DNA of 64,000 nt from positions 62,001 to 126,000 of the forward strand of contig NZ_RQIH01000009.1 in assembly GCF_003939025.1 (NCBI RefSeq). The letters run 5' to 3'. The notes under the pieces were generated by a model. It did no database searches, was not told where the DNA came from, and saw nothing but the letters and a program-made list of their open reading frames with translations. Each line of letters opens with the position of its first letter. Positions within the stretch are counted from its first letter, which is position 1. The DNA comes from Rhizobium sophoriradicis (GTDB taxonomy: Bacteria > Pseudomonadota > Alphaproteobacteria > Rhizobiales > Rhizobiaceae). The translations under genes were made by a program, and so were the position numbers. This document shows, piece by piece, positions 28,479-36,502 of this stretch.

Positions 28479-29888
28479 ATGCCGGTCATTCTTTGCTCGG
28501 CGCGGAGGAAAGCTCGGGTTTGCATGATGAAATCGGCGGAAATGGCTTCCTTGACCGTAAGTCACGGTGAGCTCCAGGCGATGGCCTATACCGATCCGCT
28601 GACCGGGTTGGGGAACCGCAATCGCATGCGCGAGAAGGTTCTGCAGATTTCCGCCGAGCGCGCAAGCGATCCGGCGCCCTTCACGATCGGCATTGCCAAT
28701 CTCGACAGCTTCAAACCGATCAACGATCTTTTCGGCTCCTCGGCCGGTGATGAAATCCTCTGCCAGGTCGCCCATCGCCTGAAGGCCTGCATTCCGGACG
28801 GCGCGCTGGTCACCCGTCACGACGGCGACGAGTTTGCCTTCGTGCTGCCGTTGATTTTCGAGCGGGCGAGTGCGGAGAAATTCGGCCAGATGATCCGAGA
28901 GGTGCTGTCGGCGCCCTATGATCTCGGCGACCGCAACGTCCGTCTCTCCGCCTCCTTCGGCTTTGCCATCTACCCCTTTGCCGGAGAGGACTGCGAGGAG
29001 TTGCTGAAGAGCGCCGAAACGGCTCTCTATCGGTCCAAGCGCCGCGGCCGCGGCCAGATCACCGTCTATTCGCGTGAGATCGCCCAGGAGATGAAGCGCG
29101 CCACACAGCTCGAGCAGGCGCTCAGAAACGCCATCATCTCCGATGCGATCGACGTGCATTTCCAGCCGATCGTTTCGCTCGCCAACAATCAGGTGGTCGG
29201 CTTCGAGGCGCTTGCCCGCTGGAACGATCCCGATCTCGGCTTCGTTTCGCCCGGCGTCTTCGTGCCGCTCGCCGAAGAGCGCGGTTTCATTGACGCCCTG
29301 TCGGAAACGCTGCTGCGCAAGGCCGCGGAAGCAGCACTTTCCTGGCCGCGCGAACTCTTCCTGTCGTTCAATCTCTCTTCGGCGCAGCTGATGGATCCCG
29401 GCACGAGCGGCAGCATCCTGTCGATCCTCGGCCGCGTCGGCTTCGATCCGCATCGCCTGGAATTGGAAATCACCGAGACGGCGGTGATGGGTTCGGCCGA
29501 TACCGCTCACCGCATCATCGCCGATCTGCGCGCAGCCGGCGTGCGCATCTCGCTCGACGATTTCGGCACCGGCCAGTCGAGCCTCGGGCGCCTGCGCGAC
29601 TTCATCTTCGACAAGATCAAGATCGACCGGGCTTTCGTCTCACGCATCAATTCCGACCGCGCCTCCGAACACATCATCAAGGCGATCCTTGCCATGTGCG
29701 ATGGCCTGGAACTGGAAGTCGTGGCCGAAGGAATCGAGGATTACGCCGAGGCGGTGAAACTGCGCACGCTCGGCTGCGGCATGGGCCAGGGCTATCATTT
29801 CGGCCGTCCGGCCGATGGCATCGCCACGCTGCGCTTCCTGCACGAGAACTACTATGACGCGGCGATCGCCGAGCGCGTCAGCGCATAA
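28479..29888 (+). CDS. GGDEF-EAL protein (cyclic-di-GMP turnover), DGDEF variant
   Basis: A 469-residue cytosolic protein. The GGDEF domain (~35-195) carries DGDEF at 115-119 instead of GGDEF and has no inhibitory RxxD site five residues before it. The EAL domain (~210-460) keeps the catalytic EALARW (Glu 243), NLS, ITETAVM, DDFGTG (360-365), KIDRAFV and AEGIED. It should therefore act mainly as a c-di-GMP phosphodiesterase, with the GGDEF domain perhaps only sensing GTP. No membrane or sensor domain. In-frame ATGs at 28524 and 28527, after a GGAGGA, are alternative starts. The upstream receiver protein may govern it. Confidence 0.88.
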   Translation: MPVILCSARRKARVCMMKSAEMASLTVSHGELQAMAYTDPLTGLGNRNRMREKVLQISAERASDPAPFTIGIANLDSFKPINDLFGSSAGDEILCQVAHRLKACIPDGALVTRHDGDEFAFVLPLIFERASAEKFGQMIREVLSAPYDLGDRNVRLSASFGFAIYPFAGEDCEELLKSAETALYRSKRRGRGQITVYSREIAQEMKRATQLEQALRNAIISDAIDVHFQPIVSLANNQVVGFEALARWNDPDLGFVSPGVFVPLAEERGFIDALSETLLRKAAEAALSWPRELFLSFNLSSAQLMDPGTSGSILSILGRVGFDPHRLELEITETAVMGSADTAHRIIADLRAAGVRISLDDFGTGQSSLGRLRDFIFDKIKIDRAFVSRINSDRASEHIIKAILAMCDGLELEVVAEGIEDYAEAVKLRTLGCGMGQGYHFGRPADGIATLRFLHENYYDAAIAERVSA

Positions 29889-29970
29889 GCAATTCCAGCA
29901 AAAGTGCACTGCGGTTTTGCGTCCGGAATTGCGAGCAAACAATCAATTCCAGCAAAAGTGCGTCGCGGTT
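29889..29970. repeat. Two copies of a rhizobial AATTCC palindromic repeat
   Basis: Copy 1 (29889-29932) has arms GCAATTCC / GGAATTGC and inner AGCAAAA / TTTTGCG. Copy 2 (29944-29970) begins CAATTCCAGCAAAAGTGCG but lacks its right arm. They follow the EAL gene's stop directly. Such elements are scattered in Rhizobium intergenic DNA. Confidence 0.75.
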
Positions 29971-30047
29971 AAGGGAACTCAGATCAGCAGACAAAGCGAT
30001 GGCGCCCCTAGGAGCGCCATCACCTACGCTATACTACCACGCGCGGT

Positions 30048-30653
30048 TTACTTAGGCGTGGTCGAGCCGGTTGCCGTCGTATCGGTACCGGGTGCGACCG
30101 GAGCCTTCTCTGCAGACTGCATTGCCAGCGTCTTGAACTCAGGCGCAGCCTTCAGCGATTCAGCGGTTTCGCTGGTCGTCAGCTTGACGCTGCCGTCCTG
30201 GGTGTTCTGAGCTATGGTGATCGTTTCTATCGGAACGGCGACATCCTTTTCGCCGATGCCGAGGAAGCCACCGACGCCGACGATTGCGGCGACAATGCCG
30301 CCGTCCTTTTTCATGATCAGGTCGTTGACGCTGCCGATGCTTTCATTGTTGGCATTATAGACCGACTGGCCGATATAGGTATTGGCGCTGATCTGGTCCG
30401 GAGCCTGCTCCGTCAGATAGGTGCCCTGAGCCATATCCGTGCTCGGGGTTGCGGTGGGAGCCTGTGCAGCATCGCCTGCGGGTTTGGTGACGTCAGGGGT
30501 TACCGGCTTGGGGGCAGCCGGATCAGCCGGCGCTGTCTGGGCCGGAGCGGCGGGATCCGCAGGCTGCGGCGCGGTCTGCGAGAATGCCGCCGGTGCGAAA
30601 GCCGTGGCAAACAGCGCGCCAGCGGCAACGGTCGTCAAAAGTTTGCGTGTCAT
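30048..30653 (-). CDS. Secreted PRC-barrel domain protein
   Basis: A 201-residue protein with a signal peptide (cleavage after AFS, residue ~25), a long Pro/Ala/Gln/Asp-rich linker (~26-75) and one PRC-barrel domain (~85-160: YIGQSVYNANNESIGSVNDLIM). The tail is again low complexity (TDTTATGSTTPK). PRC-barrel proteins of this shape are periplasmic and common in rhizobia, of uncertain role, possibly in envelope stress. Convergent with the EAL gene across a repeat. Confidence 0.88.
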   Translation of the reverse strand: MTRKLLTTVAAGALFATAFAPAAFSQTAPQPADPAAPAQTAPADPAAPKPVTPDVTKPAGDAAQAPTATPSTDMAQGTYLTEQAPDQISANTYIGQSVYNANNESIGSVNDLIMKKDGGIVAAIVGVGGFLGIGEKDVAVPIETITIAQNTQDGSVKLTTSETAESLKAAPEFKTLAMQSAEKAPVAPGTDTTATGSTTPK

Positions 30654-30820
30654 TTCGAACCTACTTTCATTTCCCTAGAGTGATCGCTGACCCGGCAATG
30701 CATCATCCTTGCCGCGCCGGTTCGTAGGGAAAATGAGCGGTGCGCGGATTGGTTCCGGTTGAAAACACGGAAAATTTCACCATTCTCACGGAACTTTTAT
30801 CGGCGGCTGGGGTCGAAACG

Positions 30821-30844
30821 AAAAGACGCCCCGCTGGGGGCGCC
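30821..30844 (-). terminator. Likely intrinsic terminator of the sugar-acid operon
   Basis: Read leftward: GGCGCCCC, a CAGC loop, GGGGCGTC, then TTTT. The stem is seven pairs, including one G-T wobble. It lies 28 bases after the stop of the SMP-30 gene, the last gene of the leftward operon. Confidence 0.65.
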
Positions 30845-30871
30845 TCAGGATCGCGGCCGTCGAAAGCGGCT

Positions 30872-31759
30872 TCAGAGCACGTATAGCGGATCAAACACGC
30901 CCTTGACCGTGATGCCGAGTTCCAGCAGCGCGCCGGCGGAAGGCTGAGCCGAGCGGGCATCCTCGTCGAGCCCCTCCCAGGCGGTCGTCACCGCCAACCG
31001 GTTGGCATCGACGCCGATGAAGGCGGGGCAGGATGGCTGGACGGCGGGAACCTTGTAGCGCGAGATGCGCAGGCCGTCGGGATTGTAACGATCGACGACG
31101 CCGGCGCCCCAGCGGGCGTTCCAGATATAACCGTCGGCATCGACCACCGAGCCGTCGATGTCGCCGGGCTCGTTCATGCTGTCGACGAGCACGATCGGCT
31201 CGCCCGCCGGCAGGCCGGTGTGCGGATCGACCATGACGCGCATCAGCCGGTTGATGCGGGAGTCCGTATAATAGCCGATCGTGCCGTCGGGCGAGAAGCA
31301 GATCGAATTCGGAATGCTGATGCCGTTGAAGATCTTCGTCACCTTGCCGCTTGCGACGTGATAGATGGCGCCGGCCTGGTTTTCCGCCCGCTTGCTCATT
31401 GTGCCGATCCAGAGCGCGCCGGAGGGATGGGTGCGGCCGTCATTGGAGCGGTTTTCCGGCCGGTCATTTTCGAGCGCTGCGTAGAAGGTGAGGTTGCCGC
31501 TTGCCACATCGCGTACGAAAAGCCCTTCCTCCGTCGCGATCAACTGCCGTCCGGCATCGATGCGGGCCAGCACGCTTGCCATCGCAGGCAGCGGATGCAC
31601 CTTTTTCTCCCCCGTCGCCAGTCTGAGTTCGTGCAGCTCCTTGCCGAGGATGTTGAACCACCAGACCGTATTGCTGTCCGGATCATAGGTCGGCCCTTCG
31701 CCGAGGACGGAATTGGTGTTGCAAAGGGTCTTGCCTTCGAACTCGTAAATGTCGGTCAT
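30872..31759 (-). CDS. SMP-30/gluconolactonase-family sugar lactonase
   Basis: A 295-residue beta-propeller lactonase. Family motifs include LGEGPTYDP near residue 20 (metal-binding Glu), NRSNDGRTHPSGALWIGTM (Asn/Asp metal ligands) and EPGDIDGSVVDADGYIWNARWG. I use the ATG at 31759 (MTDIYEFEGKTL), preceded by a GGGAG run and 4 bases after the dgoA stop, which shows coupling. It should open the galactono- or arabinono-lactone made by the dehydrogenase of this operon. The longer frame (to 31819) would overlap dgoA. Confidence 0.93.
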   Translation of the reverse strand: MTDIYEFEGKTLCNTNSVLGEGPTYDPDSNTVWWFNILGKELHELRLATGEKKVHPLPAMASVLARIDAGRQLIATEEGLFVRDVASGNLTFYAALENDRPENRSNDGRTHPSGALWIGTMSKRAENQAGAIYHVASGKVTKIFNGISIPNSICFSPDGTIGYYTDSRINRLMRVMVDPHTGLPAGEPIVLVDSMNEPGDIDGSVVDADGYIWNARWGAGVVDRYNPDGLRISRYKVPAVQPSCPAFIGVDANRLAVTTAWEGLDEDARSAQPSAGALLELGITVKGVFDPLYVL

Positions 31760-31763
31760 CCGC

Positions 31764-32396
31764 TCACGCTCCCATGGCTGCATCATAGGCGTAAATGGTT
31801 GCTTTCGCACGCTCGGCAACCTCTGCCGCGCTCATTCCCGGCTTGTAGAGGCCGGTGCCGAGGCCGAAGGCGAAGATGCCGGCCTTGGTGTAATCGCCGA
31901 AATTCTTGTCCGATACGCCGCCGACGGCGGCAATCGTCAGTTCCGGCGGCAGGATCGCCCGGATCGCCGTGATTCCGGATGGACCGAGCACGCTCGCCGG
32001 AAAGAATTTGAGCCCGGTGGCGCCGGCCCGCGCCGCAGCCAGCGCCTCGGTCGGCGTGAACACGCCCGGCATCGTCACCATGCCATGGTCGCGCGCCCGG
32101 CTGATGACCTCGGGTTCGACATTCGGCGTCACCAGCAGCTTGCCGCCGGCCGCGTTCAAGCTGTCGACCGCCTCGATCGTCAGCACCGTGCCGGCGCCGA
32201 TCAGCACCTCCGCCGGCGCCATCTTGGCGGCGATCTCGATCGATTTGAACGGCTCCGGCGAATTGAGCGGGATTTCGATCGCCGTCAGGCCGTTGTCGAT
32301 CAAGGCGCCGATGACGCTTTCGGTCTCGTCGGGCCGGATGCCGCGCAGGATGGCGATCAGCGGGCGCTTCATGTCGGGGAAGGGGATACGGTTCAT
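31764..32396 (-). CDS. dgoA: 2-dehydro-3-deoxy-6-phosphogalactonate aldolase
   Basis: A 210-residue KDPG/KDPGal aldolase. The Schiff-base lysine is K130 in TGLKFFPAS. The active-site Glu 41 lies in AIEIPLNSP, and this motif, with RGI near residue 19, fits the galactonate enzyme better than Eda. It splits KDPGal to pyruvate and glyceraldehyde-3-phosphate. Start ATG at 32396, 13 bases after dgoK. The dgoK partner upstream makes its substrate, so the assignment to DgoA is firm. Confidence 0.94.
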   Translation of the reverse strand: MNRIPFPDMKRPLIAILRGIRPDETESVIGALIDNGLTAIEIPLNSPEPFKSIEIAAKMAPAEVLIGAGTVLTIEAVDSLNAAGGKLLVTPNVEPEVISRARDHGMVTMPGVFTPTEALAAARAGATGLKFFPASVLGPSGITAIRAILPPELTIAAVGGVSDKNFGDYTKAGIFAFGLGTGLYKPGMSAAEVAERAKATIYAYDAAMGA

Positions 32397-32409
32397 CGTG
32401 TCAGCTTTC

Positions 32410-33324
32410 TCAATTCGGCCAGATGGCTTCGGCGGCGGCCGATAGCCCGCGGCGCACAGCCTCGTCCGCATCGATAGCGGTGAAGGCAAGGGAGAGGGTT
32501 TTGAAGGCCTGTTCGTAAAGCGCCTGCAGGCGTCCGGAGGCGACGAGGGTGATGCCTGAGTTGGCGGCATCCTGCAGCGCGCCGGCGATTTCGAGGCCGA
32601 TCAGCGTGCCGGAGAGCCGGGCTTGCGCGGCAGCAGCGGAGATCCCGTGCAGGAGCTGGCCGGAGCGCGCGGTAAAGAGCAGGTTGGAGGCAAGGGCCGG
32701 CCGGGCGAAAGCGGCCGAGACCGCCGCATCGAAGGCCGCCGCATCGGCCGGCTGCTCCTGCGCCCCCGCAACGGCATGCGACAGGATCGTGTGTTTGCTG
32801 ATCGCGTCGAAGAGTTCGCCGGTCATGAAGGTGGAAAAGCCGGTGACGGTGGCATCCGTCACATGCACCCACTTCGAATGCGTGCCGGGCATGCAGACCG
32901 CCTGGGCGCCGACGCTCGTGCCGCCGAGCGCGCCGAGAAGCTGGGTTTCTTCGCCGCGCATGACATCCGGCGTCGCCGCCTGCCGCTGGGCGAGGCCCGG
33001 CAGGATACGGATGTCGCGGCTTTCGCCGGCCACGCGGACGGCGGCAGTCAGGATCGAGGCGAGCGGCGCGGGCACGTCGATATAGCCGGCCTCGACCCAG
33101 CCCTGCCTTGCGCCGGCCATGCCGCAGACGACCACCGGCAGGTTTTCCGGCGCTTCGATGACGGCAAGATGGCTTGATAGCACGGTGGAAAAGCCGGTCT
33201 TTGCCGCGCTGGTCATGCCTTCGCCGCTGCGGCGCTCGGCAAGCACGCTGCCGTCCCGGGCCATCAGCCACAGCCGGAAGCTGCTGGTGCCCCAGTCCAC
33301 CGCGACATAAGCGGGATTAGCCAT
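32410..33324 (-). CDS. dgoK: 2-dehydro-3-deoxygalactonokinase
   Basis: A 304-residue kinase of the ASKHA fold that phosphorylates KDGal. The N-terminal phosphate loop VAVDWGTSSFRLWL (residues ~7-20) and the segments CGMAGARQGW and CMPGTHSKW are family marks. The ATG at 33324 overlaps the stop of the dehydrogenase gene (TAATG), so translation is coupled. It feeds dgoA 13 bases downstream. Confidence 0.95.
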   Translation of the reverse strand: MANPAYVAVDWGTSSFRLWLMARDGSVLAERRSGEGMTSAAKTGFSTVLSSHLAVIEAPENLPVVVCGMAGARQGWVEAGYIDVPAPLASILTAAVRVAGESRDIRILPGLAQRQAATPDVMRGEETQLLGALGGTSVGAQAVCMPGTHSKWVHVTDATVTGFSTFMTGELFDAISKHTILSHAVAGAQEQPADAAAFDAAVSAAFARPALASNLLFTARSGQLLHGISAAAAQARLSGTLIGLEIAGALQDAANSGITLVASGRLQALYEQAFKTLSLAFTAIDADEAVRRGLSAAAEAIWPN

Positions 33325-34094
33325 TACAAAACGCCTCCATCGACAATCAGGGACTGGGCGGTCATTCCGGCCGCGCAGTCGGATGCAAGAAACAGGCAGG
33401 GACCGACGATCGCATCGGCTTTGAGCGCGACTTTCAGGCATTGCTGCTCAACCGAGCGGGCGATGCTCTCTTCGGTCAGCCACAAATGCATCTGCCGTTC
33501 GGTGACGACCATGCCCGGCAGGATGCAGTTGACCCGGATATTCTCGGGGCCGAGCCGGCCTGCCATGCTCTTCGTCAGGCCTACGACCGCAGCCTTCGCC
33601 GCCGCATAGGCGGGAAACCCGCCCATGTTGAGCTTGAAGGCGATCGACGACATATTGACGATCGCCCCGCCGCCGGCCGCCCGCATCGATGGCGCCGCCG
33701 CCTGCGAGGTAAAGAACACATGCCGCAGATTGACCGCCTGGTTGTTGTCCCAATAGGCCTCGGTGACCGCATCGAATTCATGGCGATCGTCCCAGGCGGC
33801 ATTGTTGACGAGCACGCGGATCGGCCCGGACGCGGCAACGACGCTGTCGACCGTGCGCCGGATCGCGTCGATGTCGCGCAGATCGGCATGGTAGAAGGTG
33901 ACAGGATGCGCGGTGTGGCCCGACAGCTGCTCGGCAAGCGCGTGGCCGGCGGCCTCGGCGATGTCGATGAAGGAAACCTTGGCGCCCTGGCGCGCGAAAC
34001 CCTCGACGATTGCAGCGCCGATGCCCGATCCGCCGCCGGTCACGAGCACGGTTCGGTCTCTGAACTCCGGAAACTCGGCTGATGTCGCGGCCAT
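33324..34094 (-). CDS. SDR oxidoreductase, likely galactose 1-dehydrogenase
   Basis: A 256-residue short-chain dehydrogenase. The NAD-binding TGGGSGIG is at residues 19-26, NNAA at 97-100, with Ser 149/150, Tyr 163 and Lys 167 (YAAAK) forming the catalytic set. Acidic residue D44 after the second strand (SFIDIAE) favours NAD over NADP. As first gene of an operon with a lactonase, dgoK and dgoA, it most likely oxidises D-galactose (or a related aldose) at C1. The exact sugar is inferred from context. Confidence 0.88.
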   Translation of the reverse strand: MAATSAEFPEFRDRTVLVTGGGSGIGAAIVEGFARQGAKVSFIDIAEAAGHALAEQLSGHTAHPVTFYHADLRDIDAIRRTVDSVVAASGPIRVLVNNAAWDDRHEFDAVTEAYWDNNQAVNLRHVFFTSQAAAPSMRAAGGGAIVNMSSIAFKLNMGGFPAYAAAKAAVVGLTKSMAGRLGPENIRVNCILPGMVVTERQMHLWLTEESIARSVEQQCLKVALKADAIVGPCLFLASDCAAGMTAQSLIVDGGVL

Positions 34095-34118
34095 CGTCTT
34101 CTCCCGACGAAGTGAATT

Positions 34119-34135
34119 GTTCCATTATTTGGAAC
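34119..34135. promoter_or_regulatory. Likely IclR operator between the sugar operon and its regulator
   Basis: GTTCC, seven bases, GGAAC is a perfect inverted repeat located 25-41 bases before the SDR start and 63-79 before the regulator start. Flanking AATT on both sides extends the symmetry. A further half-site TTGGAATTAT follows at about 34149-34158. GGAAC-type half-sites are used by many IclR regulators. Confidence 0.6.
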
Positions 34136-34197
34136 TGAATTTGACTATTTGGAATTATCGGATTATGCTGCCCTTCCTGTCAAGGGCGGATGAGACG

Positions 34198-34995
34198 ATG
34201 AATGCAAACGGCCGCGGCATAGCGCAGGCACGCGAGACCGGCACACTCGGCAAGCTGATGGTGCTGCTCGATCTCGTCACCCATGCGGATGCGCCGTTGC
34301 GGTTCACCGACATCCTGTCGCTCGCCGGCCAGCCGCGCGGCACCCTGCATCGCCAGCTCACCCACCTGGTGGAGGAGGGGCTGCTCGAACTCGACGGTGA
34401 CGGCCGCTATGCGCCGGGCCTGCGCCTGCTCGATTTCGCCGCCCGCAGCTGGGCGCGCAACGAATTCCGCCTGATTGCCGAACCGCACCTTGCCGATCTG
34501 CAGCAGGCGACCGGGGAGACCGTGCATCTCGGCGTTCTCAGAGGGCAGTCGATCATCTACCTCGACAAGGTCGAAGGCCGTCAGCCGGTGCGCATGTATT
34601 CGCAGATCGGCAATGCTTCGCCCTGTTACTGCACCGGCGTCGGCAAGGTGGCGCTATCGCTGCTTCCGGCCGAAAGCCTGGTCGATCTCCTTGCCGGCGT
34701 GAATTTCACCCGCTTTACCGCCGCCACCCATGCTTCGCCGGCAAGTCTGCTCGCCGAAATCCATGAGATCGCCGATCAGGGCTATGCTTTCGACCGTGAG
34801 GAGCATGAGGCCGGCATCCGTTGCGTCGCCGCACCCATCTGGTCGGAAGATCGGACCTTTCTCGGCGGCGTTTCGATCACCGGCCCGGCCTATCGCCTGT
34901 CGATGGAACTTCTCGCCCAATGGGCCGTTCCGGTTCGGCAGGCAGCCGGGAGGATCATGGAAGGCATGCGCATCCGCCTCGGCCCGCGTCGCTAG
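34198..34995 (+). CDS. IclR-family transcriptional regulator
   Basis: The 265-residue protein has an N-terminal winged helix (residues ~15-75: FTDILSLAGQPRGTLHRQLTHL) and the C-terminal IclR effector domain (DKVEGRQPVRM ... CYCTGVGKVALS ... GVSITGP). The ATG at 34198 has GGCGGA seven bases before it. It diverges from the SDR-dgoK-dgoA-SMP30 operon with about 100 bases between, so it most likely controls that operon in response to galactose, galactonate or KDGal. Confidence 0.93.
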   Translation: MNANGRGIAQARETGTLGKLMVLLDLVTHADAPLRFTDILSLAGQPRGTLHRQLTHLVEEGLLELDGDGRYAPGLRLLDFAARSWARNEFRLIAEPHLADLQQATGETVHLGVLRGQSIIYLDKVEGRQPVRMYSQIGNASPCYCTGVGKVALSLLPAESLVDLLAGVNFTRFTAATHASPASLLAEIHEIADQGYAFDREEHEAGIRCVAAPIWSEDRTFLGGVSITGPAYRLSMELLAQWAVPVRQAAGRIMEGMRIRLGPRR

Positions 34996-35104
34996 ATGAA
35001 GCGATGATCAGCGGTCGGTGATTGCGGGTATAAGACAAAAGACTGAAACGGAAAAAATTGAGATTTGCCGGCGAATCACGACAACTGGAAATAGTCCGCG
35101 AAGT

Positions 35105-35146
35105 CGACAACAATTGTCGGCCGAACATTTAATGTCGCGGTCGACA
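35105..35146. promoter_or_regulatory. Inverted and direct repeats upstream of luxR-type gene
   Basis: CGACAA-CAA-TTGTCG (35105-35119) is a perfect 6+6 inverted repeat. GTCGACA occurs at 35103-35109 and again at 35140-35146. These sit 76-120 bases before the regulator start and could be an operator. They are not a canonical lux box. Confidence 0.4.
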
Positions 35147-35221
35147 GCACTTGATCCAGAAGCAATCGTCATTCCCTGATGCAAGTCAACCGGGCCGCGG
35201 CGCCGAAGATGAAGAAATGTG

Positions 35222-35959
35222 ATGGAACCTTTGTCGCAAACATCCACCGAAGAAGAAGACGATTACATCAAGGAAATTGCCGGCCTGAAGACCCAGTTCG
35301 ACATTTTCCGGTTTTTGAAACGCGTGACCGAAGCCTATCGCTGCCGCGCCTTCATGGTGCTCAATCTGCCACCGATCACCTCCCTCGATCTTCAGGGCAG
35401 CACCGTCCTCACCAGCTGGCCGGCCGAGCTTCTGGCGCTTTATGACCAGGAGGGCTTGATGGTGGACAGCCCGGTTCTGCGGCGGCTGAGAACATCGGCG
35501 CGGCCCTTCTTCTACGACATGTCGCGACAGAGCTGGCCACGCGACGACGGCAAGTCCGCTCTTGTCGTCGGGCTATTCGAACGTTTCAGGATGATGCGTT
35601 GCGCCTATTTCCCGACGCATGAGGCCTCCGGCCTGCGCGGAGCCGTCTCCTTTGCCGGCGATCGCGAACCCTTCAGCCCGGCCGAGATGCGCGAGCTTTG
35701 TTATATCGCCATCCATGTCTTCGACAGGCTTGCCGAGATTCGCAATCTCGATACCCGCGTGACCGATGCGCTGACCGAACGCGAGATCGATTGCCTGAAC
35801 TGGACGGCGGCCGGCAAGACCAGCGCCGAGATCGCCGAAATCCTGTCGCTGTCCGAGCATACGGTCAATCATTACCTCAACCGCGCCACCAAGAAGCTCG
35901 ACACCGTCAACCGCACCCAGGCCGTCGCCAAGGCGCTGCGGATCGGCCTGATCAAATAA
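35222..35959 (+). CDS. Orphan LuxR-family regulator with altered ligand pocket
   Basis: A 245-residue protein with an N-terminal autoinducer-binding-type domain (~20-165) and a C-terminal LuxR helix-turn-helix (~180-245: LTEREIDCLNWTAAGKTSAEI ... LSEHTVNHYLNRATKKL). No luxI homologue is nearby. Aligned to TraR by eye, Trp57 is replaced by Leu 70 and Trp85 by Tyr 98, while Tyr61 (Tyr 74) and Asp70 (Asp 82) are kept. It may bind a different ligand or none. A GTG at 35219 is an alternative start. Not identified as a named rhizobial regulator. Confidence 0.85.
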   Translation: MEPLSQTSTEEEDDYIKEIAGLKTQFDIFRFLKRVTEAYRCRAFMVLNLPPITSLDLQGSTVLTSWPAELLALYDQEGLMVDSPVLRRLRTSARPFFYDMSRQSWPRDDGKSALVVGLFERFRMMRCAYFPTHEASGLRGAVSFAGDREPFSPAEMRELCYIAIHVFDRLAEIRNLDTRVTDALTEREIDCLNWTAAGKTSAEIAEILSLSEHTVNHYLNRATKKLDTVNRTQAVAKALRIGLIK

Positions 35960-36310
35960 GTTGCAAAGCTGGCGATCGGCTCCTGCCTGCCGCTTAGCGC
36001 GTAGGCAGATCGGAGCGCCGTTCCGCCGCTTTTCCTAGCTTTTCCATCTGGCACGCTTTCTGCATCTCTTCTGCTAGAGGTCCAGAGGGGACTTTGCTGA
36101 CCAGCGCCAGGAAATGGCGCGGCCGACACACCACCGCCTGACGCCGATGCCGCTTCTCTCCCGGCCTTCGGCGTCGGCGGCGGTTGTTGCCTTTCGGCAC
36201 CGCTTCTTGCGCAGCTGCTCACGATTTCGTCTTGCCGGTCACTTTTTTCTGGCCTTTTTTTCGGCTTGCGCTAGTTCGCCCCGCATTGCGCCGGTTCTCG
36301 GGGAGAGAGA

Positions 36311-36360
36311 CCGTTGCGGCCATCAGGGCGAAAGCCCGGCGGACTTGATGGCCGCAACGG
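36311..36360. ncRNA. Candidate structured RNA element: nested hairpin with GAAA tetraloop
   Basis: A 15-base perfect outer stem (CCGTTGCGGCCATCA / TGATGGCCGCAACGG) encloses a 20-base loop that contains GGGC-GAAA-GCCC, a GNRA tetraloop hairpin. This is more RNA-like than most intergenic palindromes. Strand cannot be decided because both strands would fold. No family name can be given. Confidence 0.35.
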
Positions 36361-36454
36361 ATTTCGAATCCCGGCCGGCGTTTTTCAAAGCCGGCAAATC
36401 GATTTTCCGCCCGATGATTTTGTTTGGCGAAGACGTGCGCCTCCACTATCTCTA

Positions 36455-36502
36455 CCGCATGATTTAGCCTTGGCCGGAATCGACCAAGGCTAAATCATGC
36501 GG
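36455..36502. repeat. Perfect 19-base inverted repeat before mrp
   Basis: CCGCATGATTTAGCCTTGG (36455-36473), ten bases, then its exact reverse complement (36484-36502). It ends 72 bases before the mrp start. No T-tract follows, so it may be a palindromic repeat, a bidirectional terminator-like structure or an mRNA 5' stem. Confidence 0.75.
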
